The notes beneath the pieces were generated by a model that did no database searches, was not told the DNA's origin, and saw only the letters and a list, made by a program, of their open reading frames with translations. Below are positions 1 to 12,489 of a stretch of DNA of 64,000 nt, piece after piece; within the stretch, counting starts at the first letter, position 1; each line of letters begins with the position of its first letter. The stretch is from contig OZ034968.1 of NCBI GenBank assembly GCA_964030785.1, forward strand, positions 53,758,230 to 53,822,229, read 5' to 3'. Source of the stretch: Siderastrea siderea. Taxonomy: Eukaryota; Cnidaria; Anthozoa; Scleractinia; Rhizangiidae. The position numbers and the translations under genes were made by a program.

Positions 1-534
1 ACACTGTACGTGGTCAATGCTGAACACTGAAAAGCTCCGATTGAAAGTGGTCGGCGAATTAGAAAATTCCTTGCTGGAAAGGTAATTCGTTGTTGAATGA
101 CTGTTTGACTGACTTTGAGTGAGTAATAAATTCCTTTAAGCTCCATGCAGTTTGAAAAAAGAGCAAAGTTTTTTCTTCCATGCAACTTTCACTGCAATAA
201 ACAACACGAGTAAAATCGAGAATAAAAAATCAATAAACCTCGATGCCCAAAACTCTCTTAATCATTGATTGCCATTGATTTCCGATAATAATCGATAAAT
301 TTTTATCGATTGTTATCGATTTGCTTTGATTATATCAATTATTCATTTCCATCGACTGGTCACGCCAGGTGGAAGGAAAATCTCGATCCGGTACAGCGAC
401 CATTGTGAACTCGCACCTGTATGACTATACTGACTATACTGGTGCGAGATTTTGGATATAGGTACTATGTAAAAGAACCGTAAAAAAGTCGTTCTGGTGT
501 CATGTAGAGGCTCCCCTACTAAAAGAGCAAGCAA
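1..534. other. Intergenic, no gene seen
   Basis: No convincing coding sequence. Around 245-330 there is a cluster of ATCGAT-containing motifs (several copies of ATCGAT/TTATCGAT within about 80 bases), which is AT-rich and weakly self-complementary. Nothing else is supported. Confidence 0.5.
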
Positions 535-688
535 CAGTAGAACCCCGTACATATAACGAAGTACCAGCGGACTGGGAAAATGTGTTCGTTATAACAGGGG
601 TTCATTATATCGGGGTTCTCTTTCATTCATATTACTATTGCTGGGCTGATATATTACTACTGGGGTTCGTTATATCGATGTTCCACTG
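535..688. repeat. Short terminal-inverted-repeat element (MITE-like), pogo/mariner-type ends
   Basis: The left end reads CAGTAGAACCCCG followed by TATAACGAA, and the right end is its imperfect reverse complement ending GTTCCACTG. The motif GTTCGTTATATCG recurs internally near 585, 606 and 666. Ends of the form CAGTGGAACCCCG-TATAACGAA are common in pogo/Tc1-type elements. About 154 bp, no coding capacity. A TA target duplication is not clear on the left side. Confidence 0.45.
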
Positions 689-1100
689 TAACATGCTATC
701 TTGTATCCCACTCAGAGGAGAGCAGTTCAGATCCTCCTATTCGATTGACCTGAGGTAAATGAGTGTGGAATTTAGGAAAGTTGTGCTTGCCTGTTGTCAA
801 TAGAAATGTATGTGCACAAAACTCAGGGTTTTAGATACTTTTTCCCTGCGTTTTAAATCGTACAACCAATTTATTTTACAAACTAACCAAGATACTAATT
901 GTTAACAAGTTATACAGCTAAAAGGAGTCACTTTTGCGCTGGTTTCAATAATTTCGGCAGCCGAAGAAGCTCTTGCTTTCACTCTTGGTGTGCTGCAAGA
1001 GGATAAACAGTAAATATAAACGTAAATATAAATGTTTTCTTTTTAAAATGGTTCATGTGATCATGAATAGGACAACACTTATTAGTGTTATTTAAAGAGA
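689..1100. other. Intergenic, no gene seen
   Basis: AT-rich DNA with no ORF of note, no RNA gene and no clear repeat boundary. Confidence 0.4.
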
Positions 1101-1102
1101 CA

Positions 1103-1827
1103 ATGGCCGTTTTTATGCTAGGGACGTTAAAGTCGTCTAGACGTATTTAACGTCTCAGTCGTTAATGTCGTCTGGTATAAAAACGGGACGTATTAAAGTA
1201 GACGAACAAGTAGAAAAAAACGAAGATTTTCTGAGAAAAGGACTGCGTTCTATTCTCGGAAGACACTAGACGCTACTAAACTCGGCGGCAAATCAAATAA
1301 AGTGTGTAAAACAACAAATCGATCTGCATGTAAACATGGCGGAGACTTTGCTTAACTGCTTCGCAGCTTCTGAAGGCTTGTTTCTCGACGTCTCCGAAAA
1401 ATAAAAGACATGGAAACGCAAATGTTTTTTAAAAAGGTCAAATCAGTCAAGGAAGCGGTTTTTGGAAGAAGCACTTGGCTTGTGCGTCGTGGCCAACAAG
1501 AGAGAAAGGAAGGAAAGAAGTGGAGATGAACAGAGGGATTCTTCGTGGTAGAGAAACGGTTAACTAAATTGGAACGATAAAGCGCTTTAGGGCTAAATTC
1601 GTCCCGGTTAAGGTCGTCTCGTTTTTATACTAGACGACTTTAACGTCTCAGACGTTAAAGTCGTCTGTTAGTGCGACCTTCAGTCGCACTAAACAGAAGA
1701 CGTTAATATCGTCAGACGTGAAAGTAGTCTGACTTATATTCCGTTTTTATACTAGACGTTAATGTCGTCTCGAGACGATAACAACGTCTTAGACGATATT
1801 AACGTCTCTAGCATAAAAACGGCCAAT
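1103..1827. repeat. Inverted-repeat DNA element with nested internal copies of its own ends
   Basis: The termini GGCCGTTTTTATGCTAG (left) and CTAGCATAAAAACGGCC (right) are perfect inverted copies over 17 bases, with AAT directly outside each end, consistent with a 3-bp target duplication. Inside, shorter relatives of the same end (GTATAAAAACGGGACG near 1174; CGTTTTTATACTAGACG near 1620 and 1742) and many GTCGTCT/AGACGTTA words are arranged as further inverted pairs. There is no transposase; a non-autonomous element is the simplest reading. Confidence 0.65.
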
Positions 1828-2633
1828 GGCAATAGATATTAAATGTGTACCGCGTAGCACTCTGTAATGAGATTACTAATTATTGCCCCCGCAGGGTTTT
1901 GGCCCAGAGGCCAAAACCCGAGAAGGCAGAATTGAACTCCCCGCGTAGTCATGGGAAATTGTTGTATACCAGATGAAATCTCGACTTGAACAAAGGTGAG
2001 GCGCGCAAGGCACTGTTGGGAAACCGCAATATTTACACAAGCTAAACGAAGCGAACTGCGGATGTCAAATAGATTTTACAAGATTTGGGTAAACGCTACA
2101 GTACGGTAAATGTTGTTTTAAATGCTGATTTGCGTTTCAAAAATTGTTTAACGGATCGTTTGATCCAGATTTCTATGATTTTGCAATTCTGTTCGCAAAG
2201 CGGCTCCAATTTTGATCAACCGGTCGCCTGATGGCCGCCACTAACTGCACTATTTTAAAGTCATGTCTGCAAGAGTTACATGCGTGTGTCCATGCACACA
2301 AGAAAATCTAGAGTTTTTCGCTACTAAAAACAAATGTGTTGTTTATTTGAATAAAATTCTTGGCTGGAAAACCTTTTTTGTCGATTGTTCTGTCCATTTT
2401 ACATAAGTGATGGTGGGATTTAAAAAGCAACGCAACGTTTTGTAAACACGGTCTAATTTGCATAATTAAACGAGTTGAAATTTGATATACAACAGCCTGT
2501 GGGAATGGGAAATTTCAGCAATTTTCATTTTCATGGCTGTTTTCTGCCTAATACTTGATACCACAGGCAGCCCAAGCTAAGGTTGAGAGCTGTGCATAAA
2601 TTAGACTGTTTTTCCCACGCTATGCATAATAAT
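1828..2633. other. Intergenic, one short hairpin
   Basis: No gene seen. A small perfect hairpin, GGGTTTTGGCC / GGCCAAAACCC, lies at about 1894-1920. The rest is unremarkable AT-rich sequence. Confidence 0.4.
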
Positions 2634-4202
2634 GACATCGGCAACATTTAAGAGTTTGTATGGAAATGATACAAAACGTCTCAAATTGCCACAAATCAGA
2701 AAGAAGTCGAAATAAAAAAGATTTGTCTTATTTCATTGTTTTATTGGTCATTATTGGAGGGCTTCCTGGGCTGGTTTGAAGCTTTTTGGGCGAGAAATTG
2801 AGGTTTATATTTTTCATCAGTTACTGAACGTTTAGAATTAATTAAAGGCAGGAAACAGTTTCACATTGCACCTCACTTGAGGCTCGATAAATTCCATCAC
2901 AATAAACGAATCGCCCTACAACTTCAAAGGTGTATTCTTGGGTCTTGCGCATACCTCTGTTCTTTCTCATGGGTTCCAGATCCTATTTTAAGCCGTCGAA
3001 AATGCCTCTTAAATACGAAACTCGCCTTTCCTGGTATGCGTTTTCATTTGAAGTGCACACATGAATCATTGCGAGCCGCGTTTCGACGACAAAATATCCC
3101 TCAGCCGGGGACAGGCTGAGTGAGATTGTCGACATCAGCAAACACGACACTGCGGAGTCCAGAGAGGTCGGTTTACAGAAATACAGAAATATTAGAACGG
3201 CCGTAAAATTCACTCGCCTCACTTGACTTGGAAAACCATAATTTTGTTTTAGGGACGAACGAAGAACTATCTTTTGCTGCACTCTAATCAATCTATTCGA
3301 TGATTTTATGCCGAGTATTTGGCGCAAGTGATCCTGCTCACTGCCCACAAATCAACCTCATTATTTAACTGGCCCATATGTAGGGTTGTCTGCCCTAAAA
3401 AAAATATTGCTGTGACCGTGGAAAATACCCACCACAATTTCCATTCCTTTGAAAACCGGTGCAATTTTTTTTTTAGGTGGAAACTGCTCCTCGTCTTTGC
3501 TTCTAAATTTCGACAACATTTTTTTTGCGGTAAACAGGTAAATGTGACGGAACAAATCACTATGCTAATAAATTGTCACACGAAGACATTAAAGCGTGCT
3601 CGTGGTGTCAAGTGAGGCGACTACTTTTCACGGGCGTGCCGATAGTTTTCTATCAGGCCCTCAAACCGACCTCTCTGGACTCCGCAGTGTCGCCTTCTGC
3701 TTGTGGACAATCTCCCTCAGCCTCTCCCCGGCTGAGGGACATTTTGTCGTCGAAACGCGGCTCGCAATGATTCATGTGTGCACTTCAAATGAAAACGCAT
3801 ACCAGGAAAGGCGAGTTTCGTATTTAAGAGGCATTTTCGACGGCTTAAAATAGGATCTGGAACCCATGAGAAAGAACAGAGGTATGCACAAGACCCAAGA
3901 ATACACCTTTGAAGTTGTAGGGCGATTCGTTTATTGTGATGGAATTTATCGAGCCTCAAGTGAGGTGCAGTGTGAAACTGTTTCCTGCCTTTAATTAATT
4001 CTAAACGTTCAGTAACTGATGAAAAATATAAACCTCAATTTCTCGCCCAAAAAGCTTCAAACCAGCCCAGGAAGCCCTCCAATAATGACCAATAAAACAA
4101 TGAAATAAGACAAATCTTTTTTATTTCGACTTCTTTCTGATTTGTGGCAATTTGAGACGTTTTGTATCATTTCCATACAAACTCTTAAATGTTGCCGATG
4201 TC
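2634..4202. repeat. Long foldback: ~590-bp inverted arms around a ~380-bp spacer
   Basis: The arm 2634-3174 is repeated in reverse complement at 3663-4202, and a further patch (3214-3227 against 3607-3620) extends the pairing inward. Across the outer ~460 bp of each arm I find only about two substitutions, for example at a TTGCGCAT/TTGTGCAT position. The 80-codon ORFs at 2877-3119 (+) and 3717-3959 (-) are simply the same arm read twice and are not taken as genes. The spacer has no recognised domain. A transcript crossing it would form a long double-stranded stem. It could be a foldback transposon or an inverted duplication; no target duplication is evident. Confidence 0.85.
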
Positions 4203-4670
4203 GTTTTGTCACGTTTTAAAAATACATTTTCAGCTAGCTGTGCATGTCCTTTATTATATTATTTGTATTTGTATTTCTTAAACTGAAGGGAAGTGAATGA
4301 GCAATGGTTACACTAAATACAAAGCGTGAAACACAAATAGTCAAGCCCAGTGTAGTTGACATTCCCCGGGCAAACTCCTTCAACAAACTTTAATTGTTGC
4401 CTTGTTGCGTTTTTATAAACATGTTAAAAAACCGTTTCAGTTGTGCAAGTCTTGACAGCAATATATGTTGTTATTTGTTTGTGCTTATTTTACCTTGCCA
4501 TTATTAATAAAATTATAGAAAGGCGGGGGCAGCTGGTAGTGACAACTATTACTAGTTAGAGTTTATGTATCGATGTATGACTGCTAGGAATTGAGCAATA
4601 CTGCCCTGTATAATTTTCCCCGGCCATAGGCCTTGAAAGAAGAAATTACAAATGAGAACCAGGAACAAAA
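4203..4670. other. Intergenic, no gene seen
   Basis: AT-rich DNA with no supported feature. Confidence 0.4.
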
Positions 4671-4774
4671 GTCAGTCAGTCAGTCAGTCAGTCAGTCAGT
4701 CAGTCAGTCAGTCAGTCAGTCAGTCAGTCAGTCAGTCAGTCAGTCAGTCAGTCAGTCAGTCAGTCAGTCAGTCA
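4671..4774 (+). repeat. (GTCA)n microsatellite, 26 units
   Basis: Uninterrupted GTCA tetranucleotide repeat over 104 bases. The reading frame through it encodes only a repeating Ser-Gln-Ser-Val pattern and is not a gene. Confidence 0.97.
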
Positions 4775-6345
4775 ACGGTTTAATAACAGGGTATCCACCT
4801 GGTGGCTCTTCACCTGTTACTAGCTAAAAGTACTGTTACTGGATTCTTTATTTCATTGTCCATGTCAATTAAGTTAATTAGGGTTATCCGCAGTGTTTGC
4901 CAAGCGAGTGATTCCCTAGAGATTAACTGGTACCCATTTAACTGGGTTTGTTCTCACTGGGACAGGGGTGAGGATTGCATTACATGACAGCTTCAACGAC
5001 GTAAGTTGGGGTTGATGTTTCCACAGGAAGGTAGTCACGTAAAACAGGTAACACAATTCTGTAAAATGCATGCAGATAGAACTGTAGGATAATTCAATTC
5101 CTTAGGAGATTAAATTCTAGTGGTTCAGAAATTAACTTTAATTCAGCTTGTAAGGGCCGTCTTTGATAAACCACAGGTTTTCTTACTATATCAAACCAAA
5201 TAAAGGCGAACATCCGTCTGGGTTTTCGAAGTCCTTGAGGAAAGAAGCTGCATTGTAGTTATGAACTTCTCTCTCTCTTTTGATTCGCTCAAATTCCCAC
5301 TTTCCAATTGCGGTTTCGTGACCAATTGTTTGTTTGTTCATTTGTTTTTCTTGTTGTTTCATCTTGCATGTGATTGGTAGCTACACAATTGAAAGTGTCA
5401 AAATCAATTCAAAGTGTTTACAGGTTTTTTTGATCCGCATAGTAATGCCCTAGCCCTCCAAGAAAAAGCGAAGCCCGAAGCAAAAATTTTTAAACTTTGC
5501 GAAAATTAAAAAATACAATAAAATATAGTGGTTTCAATTTGCACAGCATTATTAATATTTTATTGCCTAAATGTTTTTTGAGTGGACCACGAATCTATTT
5601 ACATCCGGGGCCTGTCCTTCAGGAGCAAAAGACTGGCTGTTTACACTTCTATGTAGATGTCAAACCTAGTCAAGTGTAAATGGTTCGTTCTGTAACTGTA
5701 CGTTATAAACAGTCATATCAGCCGTCATTTTTAGCGGCATCCCACAAATATAAAAAAAAAAACAAATAAACAAAAATGAATGGTCACATTTTAGGACTTC
5801 TTACATAGACTCAAAAGTTAGAGCTACATTACCCATTAAAGGTTAAACTACTGAAAATTCGATTAAGGAGCCGATTTTTAATAGTATTTAAATTGGTACC
5901 CTTATTGAAATACATTTTAAAATCAAAAACAAAACAAAATAACAAAACAAGGAACAAACCATCAACGTTAACTGAATGATGTCGCAAAGAAAAAGTATGG
6001 TCTTACCGCGAAAATTTTATTAGCAAATTTGAATTATTTTGTTTAAACATTAATGAAAAGTTCTTTTAGGAAAGTAAATAAAGCTTTCAACTATTGACAA
6101 ATGACAGAAGCTATAAGGATTGAATATTTTTAAAATGATGACTGTTTTCAAATGTGTTTCTTTTCTGCAGAAACGACCAATTGTAGATGACATGGGCAGG
6201 TGCTCTAACTCAAATTTCATCCCGGACAAGTCGACAAGAGTGTTTAAAAATTCCGTGAGAAATGCCTCGGTTAAATACTGTGTAAATTGATTTACTAACA
6301 CCAGGGTTAAGTTGATTGTCATGTATATTAAATTGAGAACTTAAA
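4775..6345. other. Intergenic, upstream of the GPCR array
   Basis: No coding sequence is recognised. The last few hundred bases are the presumed 5' flank of the orphan first exon at 6346; no core promoter motif is clear. Confidence 0.4.
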
Positions 6346-6418
6346 ATGGATCATTTGGTAGAACACCAGATTTGGATTCCCCACAGTGATGTATTCGCCC
6401 GAACGGTTGCATTATACG
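6346..6418 (+). pseudogene. Orphan first exon of the arrayed GPCR gene family
   Basis: An ATG opens 24 codons plus one base and ends at a consensus donor (G|GTAAGT). Length (73 nt), phase 1 and residue pattern match the first exons of gene A (8838) and gene B (24908): M-x-H-L-V/A, an acidic or Gln residue, a conserved serine, and a hydrophobic run leading into TM1. No matching exon 2 or 3 lies between it and gene A, 2.4 kb downstream on the same strand. It is either the relic of a fourth gene or an alternative first exon for gene A, with which it is phase compatible. Confidence 0.7.
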
Positions 6419-8837
6419 GTAAGTATGAAGTAGAAGACCATTTAGAACAAAATAGCTTCTTTCATTGATCAGTGCAGCATTTTTCAAATATTTTTAATAT
6501 CTGTAATAAAGTAAGGATGAATCAGAACAATATAGACTAAGATATTTTCTAGAATTACAGCCCCTATAGCGAAGTCGCTCGCTGATGCAATCGTCATTTC
6601 TTGGAGGTAGGGCATGGTCAATGTAAACGAGCAAAGCTGGTTCTTTCAAGTGACAATCAGTTTTCTTTCAATAATTTTCAGCCTGACATGATAACTGTTG
6701 TGGAACAATTATGTTCCGCGATCGCGCGTTAGATATATAGTAAGGTGTCAAATAATCACCGAGGCACGTAGCACCGAGGGAGTTGTAATCACCTCATATG
6801 ACGCCCGAGTGGAATAATAACAATTTTTCTAGTCGTTGCTGATTTTGTTACTGTATTTTTGCACAAAACGTTTGCTTCACGGCGAAAATTTTTAATCATC
6901 GCAGCACTCAACATGGCATCCAATTTCCTTATAAGGCAAAAAGCAGTTTTATTGGCTGATAACGTGAGTTCAGTAGACCAATGAGAAGGCTAGAAATTCA
7001 AAAACCGAGATTGAGAATTTTTAATTAAATTGAATTTTTTGTAGAATTTCAGCGAAAATGGTCTTCTCTTATAACTCCTCGAAACGTAAACATTATTACA
7101 AAATAAATGTCACATGTCCTTTTTTCCGCTGACTTTATGTTTTTGAATGTAGGGAGAACAAATAAAATTAAAATGCTACGTCCGGTCCGACTCCTTTTTT
7201 TTTTTGTCGCGCGTTTTCGTTTTATTAATGGTAAGGTATTACCACTTTAACAACTTAAGAAAGCAAAATCATTAGTGGCACTAACGACTTGTTACGGTGA
7301 AATGTCTGTCTGGAAGGCCTACATCAGCTCAGTTGTTCGAGTTTCGTAAACTAAAACGTCATCAATTAAAATGGAAAACTGAAAAACTACATTGCAGCAG
7401 TCATTTTATTTGCTTATTTTGGGTGTCCTTGATTCAAGACAGTCACCAAGGTTGAAACTTTATTCTTACGAAAAATGTACAGGTACTAGTTAAAATGAAG
7501 ATAAGCCAGATTCATCTCATACGATTTGCAAATAGAAATAGCCATCAATGTTACCGCCATGTACACCGAAACCAACATTGGCTAAAAGCATTTGGGATAT
7601 ATTTAACAAGATAATGTCGACCAAATCACTGATTTGTCACAATTTTCCTCTTCTTCTCTCTATCTGTCGCTTTTTGCTTTGGAAAAGCCTGTTTCCATCC
7701 TACATTTCGTAGCCATCCCCCGATGGTTCTCAAAAAAGGGCTGTCTTTAAACAAAAACTCCAAAGAAGCGACACTGTCAGTAGTAGAAAAATGATCCGCT
7801 TTTGGTTTGTCTGGCCTGCTTTAAAGTGTGCGCTCTCGGCGATTAAAGTGATGTTTGCAATTCTCCTGTGCTACTTCCTCAAAGACAGCAAATTTTGACA
7901 AGGAAAATGAGCCTGTCTCTGACAACTATTTGTCTTTTTTCGAAAAAGATAAACATCATCTCCCCGTTACTAGGGTGACAGGGAGTTGTGACGTCAGAAA
8001 TGTCTTTTTATTATTGCAAATCCTGTCTGAAAGCAACAGCTGAATAGCCTCAGCATATAATCAGGCAACCTGCTCCCAACAAATTATACGTGTTAAGCCT
8101 GCCAAGGTTCCATCGTCGAAAAAAAAAAAGGTGGTAATTTTTTTCAAAGTGCTTTTGTTCGACCCTAGAAAATGCTATTCTTTACAAATTGTAAAAGTTG
8201 AAAGGGTGTACATCCGAAAAAAGTTTCGGAGTTTACGGTAGTTATGAAAATTAATTAAAATATTATTTTGGCAACTTAGTGAACATCTCACATGTGCATG
8301 TAGGCCATTATGCTAACTAATTTGATATTTGAATTCAATTTGAACCCGCCCTCTTTCCACCTGTATAATATTATACGTACTTCCTTTTGGAAGTAAAACC
8401 AAATTTATAATCCTATGAATTACGCTCAATCATTTTAATTGGCATTCGGAAATGCAAAAATACAAAAAAAAACTGAGTTGAATTAAAATTTAGATTAACT
8501 TTCATAAAAGAGAGACAATCAATTTTCACGTTGAATTGGCTACTTAAAAATGAATTTGAATTTTTCATTAAGCGCTGTCAAACCACCAGTTTGCGAGAAG
8601 ACAAACGTTTAGACATGTAGCCGGAAGTACAGTCATTGAATATTCTAAACGAAATTCATGCGTCCTCGGTCTTCTGGAGATGCTGTGGGTAAAGAAACAA
8701 AATCTTCCCAGATGATTTATGCTATAGACTAAGTTTTGTTACTTTCCTAGTACATCTTTCCGAAAGAAAAGGAACATAAATTGACATTTTTCCTGCCGAA
8801 GGTTAGCTGACCACGTAAGTGGAAGCGAGAAGTCACA
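6419..8837. other. Spacer between orphan exon and gene A
   Basis: No gene seen. A MITE-like patch is suggested at about 6700-6835, where GGAACAATTATGTTCCGCG and GAGTGGAATAATAACAATT face each other imperfectly. T-rich and A-rich runs occur near 7195 and 8120. Confidence 0.35.
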
Positions 8838-11800
8838 ATGCAACATCTGGTACAAAGCCAGCCCTGGGATTTGCAGAGTGAGGCATTTGTCATTGCTGTG
8901 TCATTGTTAGGTAAGAACTAGAACAACTATGGCTTTCAAATACTGAGCCATTTAAAGCGTTCAACATAACTGTCCTACGTTAATACTCTGGAGATAGGGA
9001 TGAATTTCCTTGTTTATATCTTATTATCTCACTGACGTTATGTCGAAAATGGAAATTAATGTTATATTTTAAATACCTTTTTTCAATAACAGCAAAGAAT
9101 CCTTTTGCAGTAGTGAATATGAGAGTTTCTTTAGCACTGAATTGGCATTCTGTTACAAAAAACCACCCTGCTAGAAGCTAATTCATGCCTCCTTATAGAA
9201 GAGCGATAATGACCATTCTCTATACTGTAAAATGTCAGTGCCCAAAGTTCCTTCATTCCTGAATTAAACCACAATTTATAGAAAAACGGTATGTTCTCTG
9301 TTCTTATGAGATAGAAATGCCGGATCTGGGTGGAAATTAAGTCTAGGTTCTCGTCCCTGCAATTTGAAGTGCTCCAGTATTTTACAATCTCATGCAGGAA
9401 TGGACCTGCTGAAATTGAGCACTGGAACATCTTGCAGTTTAAGGTTACTTGAAAACACTAATTTGCCACCGTGCTATTCCAGAAAGTAATTAAAAAGATT
9501 TCTATTTCACCTGATTATCATCATCGAGATAGCCTTTACCCATTTAATTTTCAAAGATTGGTCAAAACTTTGAATCTCTTCATTTTTACCCCTTCTTTAT
9601 ATAGTTATCAATCATTTGTGTCCTAATTTTGATTTTATTACGTTTACCATCCTAAGGAAGTCGTAAAATAGGAAGTTGATTTCTTCAATAACACCTTGGG
9701 AAGTAATGGAAAAGAAGACAAAACACAAAAACAATTTGTGACATAGACAAGAGTTTTAGGGTTGCGGTTCTACCCAAGAGAGTCAGTCTTCTAGCTGAGC
9801 AGCTACTTAGCATTTTTTTTCCATTTTCTCAGAAATATTAACATCAATATCTTTTACCTCTGATGTTGAAAACACAACTCCATGCTGGGCGTAGACTTTC
9901 ATCTCCGCCCAAGTTATCGGTATTTTTGAACGGATAATAGTATGCGAATTTTTATATGAATCTATCCAGAGGGTTTCGAAAAAGCAAGTTTGTTGTGCTC
10001 CATTGCGAAGAACAAGTTTCGTTCTTTTTTTTAATCCTTGGCCTCAGCACATTTTGTTTCATTCAGAGGTAGATTGTTATTTGTGAGTTGCATGTGTTTT
10101 CCTTCACAAAGAATTCACGCGAATAAGACATTAATAAATCACTATGTAGAAAAGAATTGATGAAATATTGATACCTCTCCAGGCATTGTTGTCTTTCATG
10201 AAACTGTTAATTAACTAACAAACATTTCTTTTATCTGTAGGATTAATCTTCGTCGTTGGAGTTGCAGGTAACAGTATTGTCATTGCTGTTATAACAGTTC
10301 TGCGCCGGCGAGGTCAAAAATCCTCCGTTCAGCTGTTTCTCCTTCACTTGGCCATCTCAGATCTGATTGTGTGCCTACTGTGTATTCCGCTGACCATCTT
10401 TTCTAATTTTTACTATCCCACTGAATACTTCTCAAGGGATAACGGCCTGTGCAAGTTGTCGAGATTCGTGCAGGTACGTTGTCTCTACTGGATGGCGCTC
10501 TAGAGAAACAGATTAGTTTGTTTTTTCTTTTAAGTTTTGAAAAAAGCATTCCAATGGCAGACATGGCAGACAAACCATTGATGGTTATAACTGACGTTAA
10601 AGATTTGCAGTTTGTTATTCTACTAAACTAGCAGACCTTTTGCTTGATCCCTGTTTTCGTACAAAACGAATGTACAAAACTCAAATTAAAAAAAATAGAG
10701 TTTTTTAGGGTGCCTTCCATTAATATTGATCATTTCCGACCACTATGTGAGCCGAACAAAAACATTTAGCAAACAGTGAGAAACGGAAACAATCAATCAA
10801 ACCGCGGAAAAATAGAGGGAAAATTTCCATTGAGATAATTAAGGTTCTGATTAGATTCCTTCTTGAACTTGACCTTTGCGCATAAAAAAGCAGTTAATTG
10901 GTGCCCTTGTCCTCCCATTATGGAATGGACTGGTGAGGTGACTGTTTAGGAATTTTGGTTTCAATGATGATCATAAATAAAATATGGTCGGTAAATAAAC
11001 GCAGATGGTCAACATCATCATCATTGTCATCATCATCGTCATCGTCAAAGTAGTATTGCCTTAAAACTCATACAAAATTTTTTAGTGTACACTGGATATA
11101 TCGCAATTTGAAGAAAATATTTACCTGGTTTGACTTACTCCACAGAACATTGGTCCAGTGATTTCCATCAGCCTTTTGACAGCAATAAGTATCGATCGCT
11201 ACCTGACTTTTGTTAAGCAAGAATTCACATGCAGCCAACGAGCGTGGTATCTCAGGCCCCATTGGTTGATCTTCTTCGCCTGGTGGTACGGTACAAGTCA
11301 AAACCTTCCGGTCTTTCACACAGCCCATGTTGTCCCTATTGCTTTTGAAAACAGTTCAATATACTACTGCACCACTACACAGGGTAGCACACTGCCAGGA
11401 AGAGTTTACCTTATTGCCTCTGTTTTACTTGGGTTCGTTATTCCCTTAGCAACCATGGTCGTATCATACTATCGTGTAATAAGAGTCGTATGGACCAGAA
11501 ATCGAAGACTTGCTTCTTCCGTAGACCCTGAATCGTATGCCAACATAACGAACGCAAAACTTTTGGAACGCTCCAGAAACAGAGTTCTTCGTGTTTTGCT
11601 GATTGTTGTTATTTGCTTCGTAACTTTCTGGCTGCCGTTTGCTCTTTACCATGGAATCTTGGAACGGCATTTCAAGGAATTCCCTAACCCCATGGATGCG
11701 GTACGACTGATTACTTATGGTGTGGGCTTAGCCAACTCGACGTGCAATCCATTCATTTACTACTTCAATGTTGGAGGAAAATGTCACCGTTCCATGAAAA

Positions 11801-12003
11801 GACGATTCGTGGAAATAATTGAAAGAAGAGCAAGAACATCTTCACAAACTCTTCAAAGAAGGGCGTCGCCTTCTTCCTACAATTGCTCGGTACAGGGGGA
11901 AATGATGGAGTTAGGCTTTTTTGCTGATAACATTTCAGACAACAACTTTGTTGAATTCGCTTTTATCAATGAAATTCAAGACACGCAAGATACCAGATTA
12001 TAA
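8838..12003 (+). CDS. GPCR gene A: class A (rhodopsin family) peptide-type receptor, 3 exons
   Basis: Exons 8838-8910, 10241-10473 and 11146-12003 join to a 387-residue seven-transmembrane receptor of the plasma membrane. Donors GTAAGA and GTACGT and acceptors TGTAG and CACAG fix the splice sites; intron phases are 1 and 0. Class A landmarks sit at family spacing: GN with N35 (TM1), LAxxD with D65 (TM2), C95 at the start of TM3 paired with C177 in ECL2 (YYC), DRY at 119-121, FWLP around W264 in TM6, and NPxxY starting at N303 in TM7. The C-terminal tail of about 75 residues is rich in Ser/Thr and Arg. The long third intracellular loop begins with basic WTRNRRL. The pattern resembles metazoan neuropeptide receptors (galanin/allatostatin-like), but ligand and subfamily cannot be assigned. 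It is the most 5' complete copy of the array. Intron 2 carries a CAT/CATCAT microsatellite near 11007-11045. Confidence 0.9.
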
Positions 12004-12298
12004 AGTACACTTTAAGAACATCTTAGCAATATGTTTGCGACCGAACCATGGTGAAGTAGTTTACTAATCATTTCTTTTATCAGAAATATTACACTTCGTA
12101 ACAAAATATCCTTTGACGAACTCCCACAACTTGCAAAGACAAAAATTCAGATACATTTGAGGTAAAATTATAATCGGAGAACGACGGAAAATTTCTAAAA
12201 CTATCTGAAATTAACTATGGTTTATTTTGGTATCTTACTTTGGTGTAGGCTTTGCAATTTGAGCACGAATAAACGTTCTTATATGAATTTCGGTCAGT

Positions 12299-12440
12299 CC
12301 TTGAGCTTTGGCAGTTAATTATATGTACATTTTAGTTCTGGAGAAGAGTTCGATTATCGGCCACAAGCCCAGAGTTTAATATCGAAATCAGCGGGCGATA
12401 GACAGAAAAAAGGCTTGCCATAAGTAGCCAAAGCTCAAGT
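12299..12440. repeat. Small palindromic element in the 3' flank of gene A
   Basis: CTTGAGCTTTGGC at the left end and GCCAAAGCTCAAG at the right end form inverted termini around a ~115-bp interior with no ORF. The same terminal word (GCCAAAGCTTGAG) ends the larger element at 28727-29436. Confidence 0.45.
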
Positions 12441-12489
12441 AATGTTCAGAAATAAAATTAACTGGAATTATCAATGTTGCTTTTCTATA

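Noticed and set aside
2877..3959. Pair of 80-codon ORFs on opposite strands
   Set aside because: Both come from the same arm of the foldback. No domain is recognised and the opposite strand is equally open.
4633..4827. ORF with Ser-Gln-Ser-Val repeats
   Set aside because: It is the GTCA microsatellite read in frame.
9131..9430. 99-codon minus-strand ORF in gene A intron 1
   Set aside because: No domain, no splice or start context, inside an intron; likely chance.
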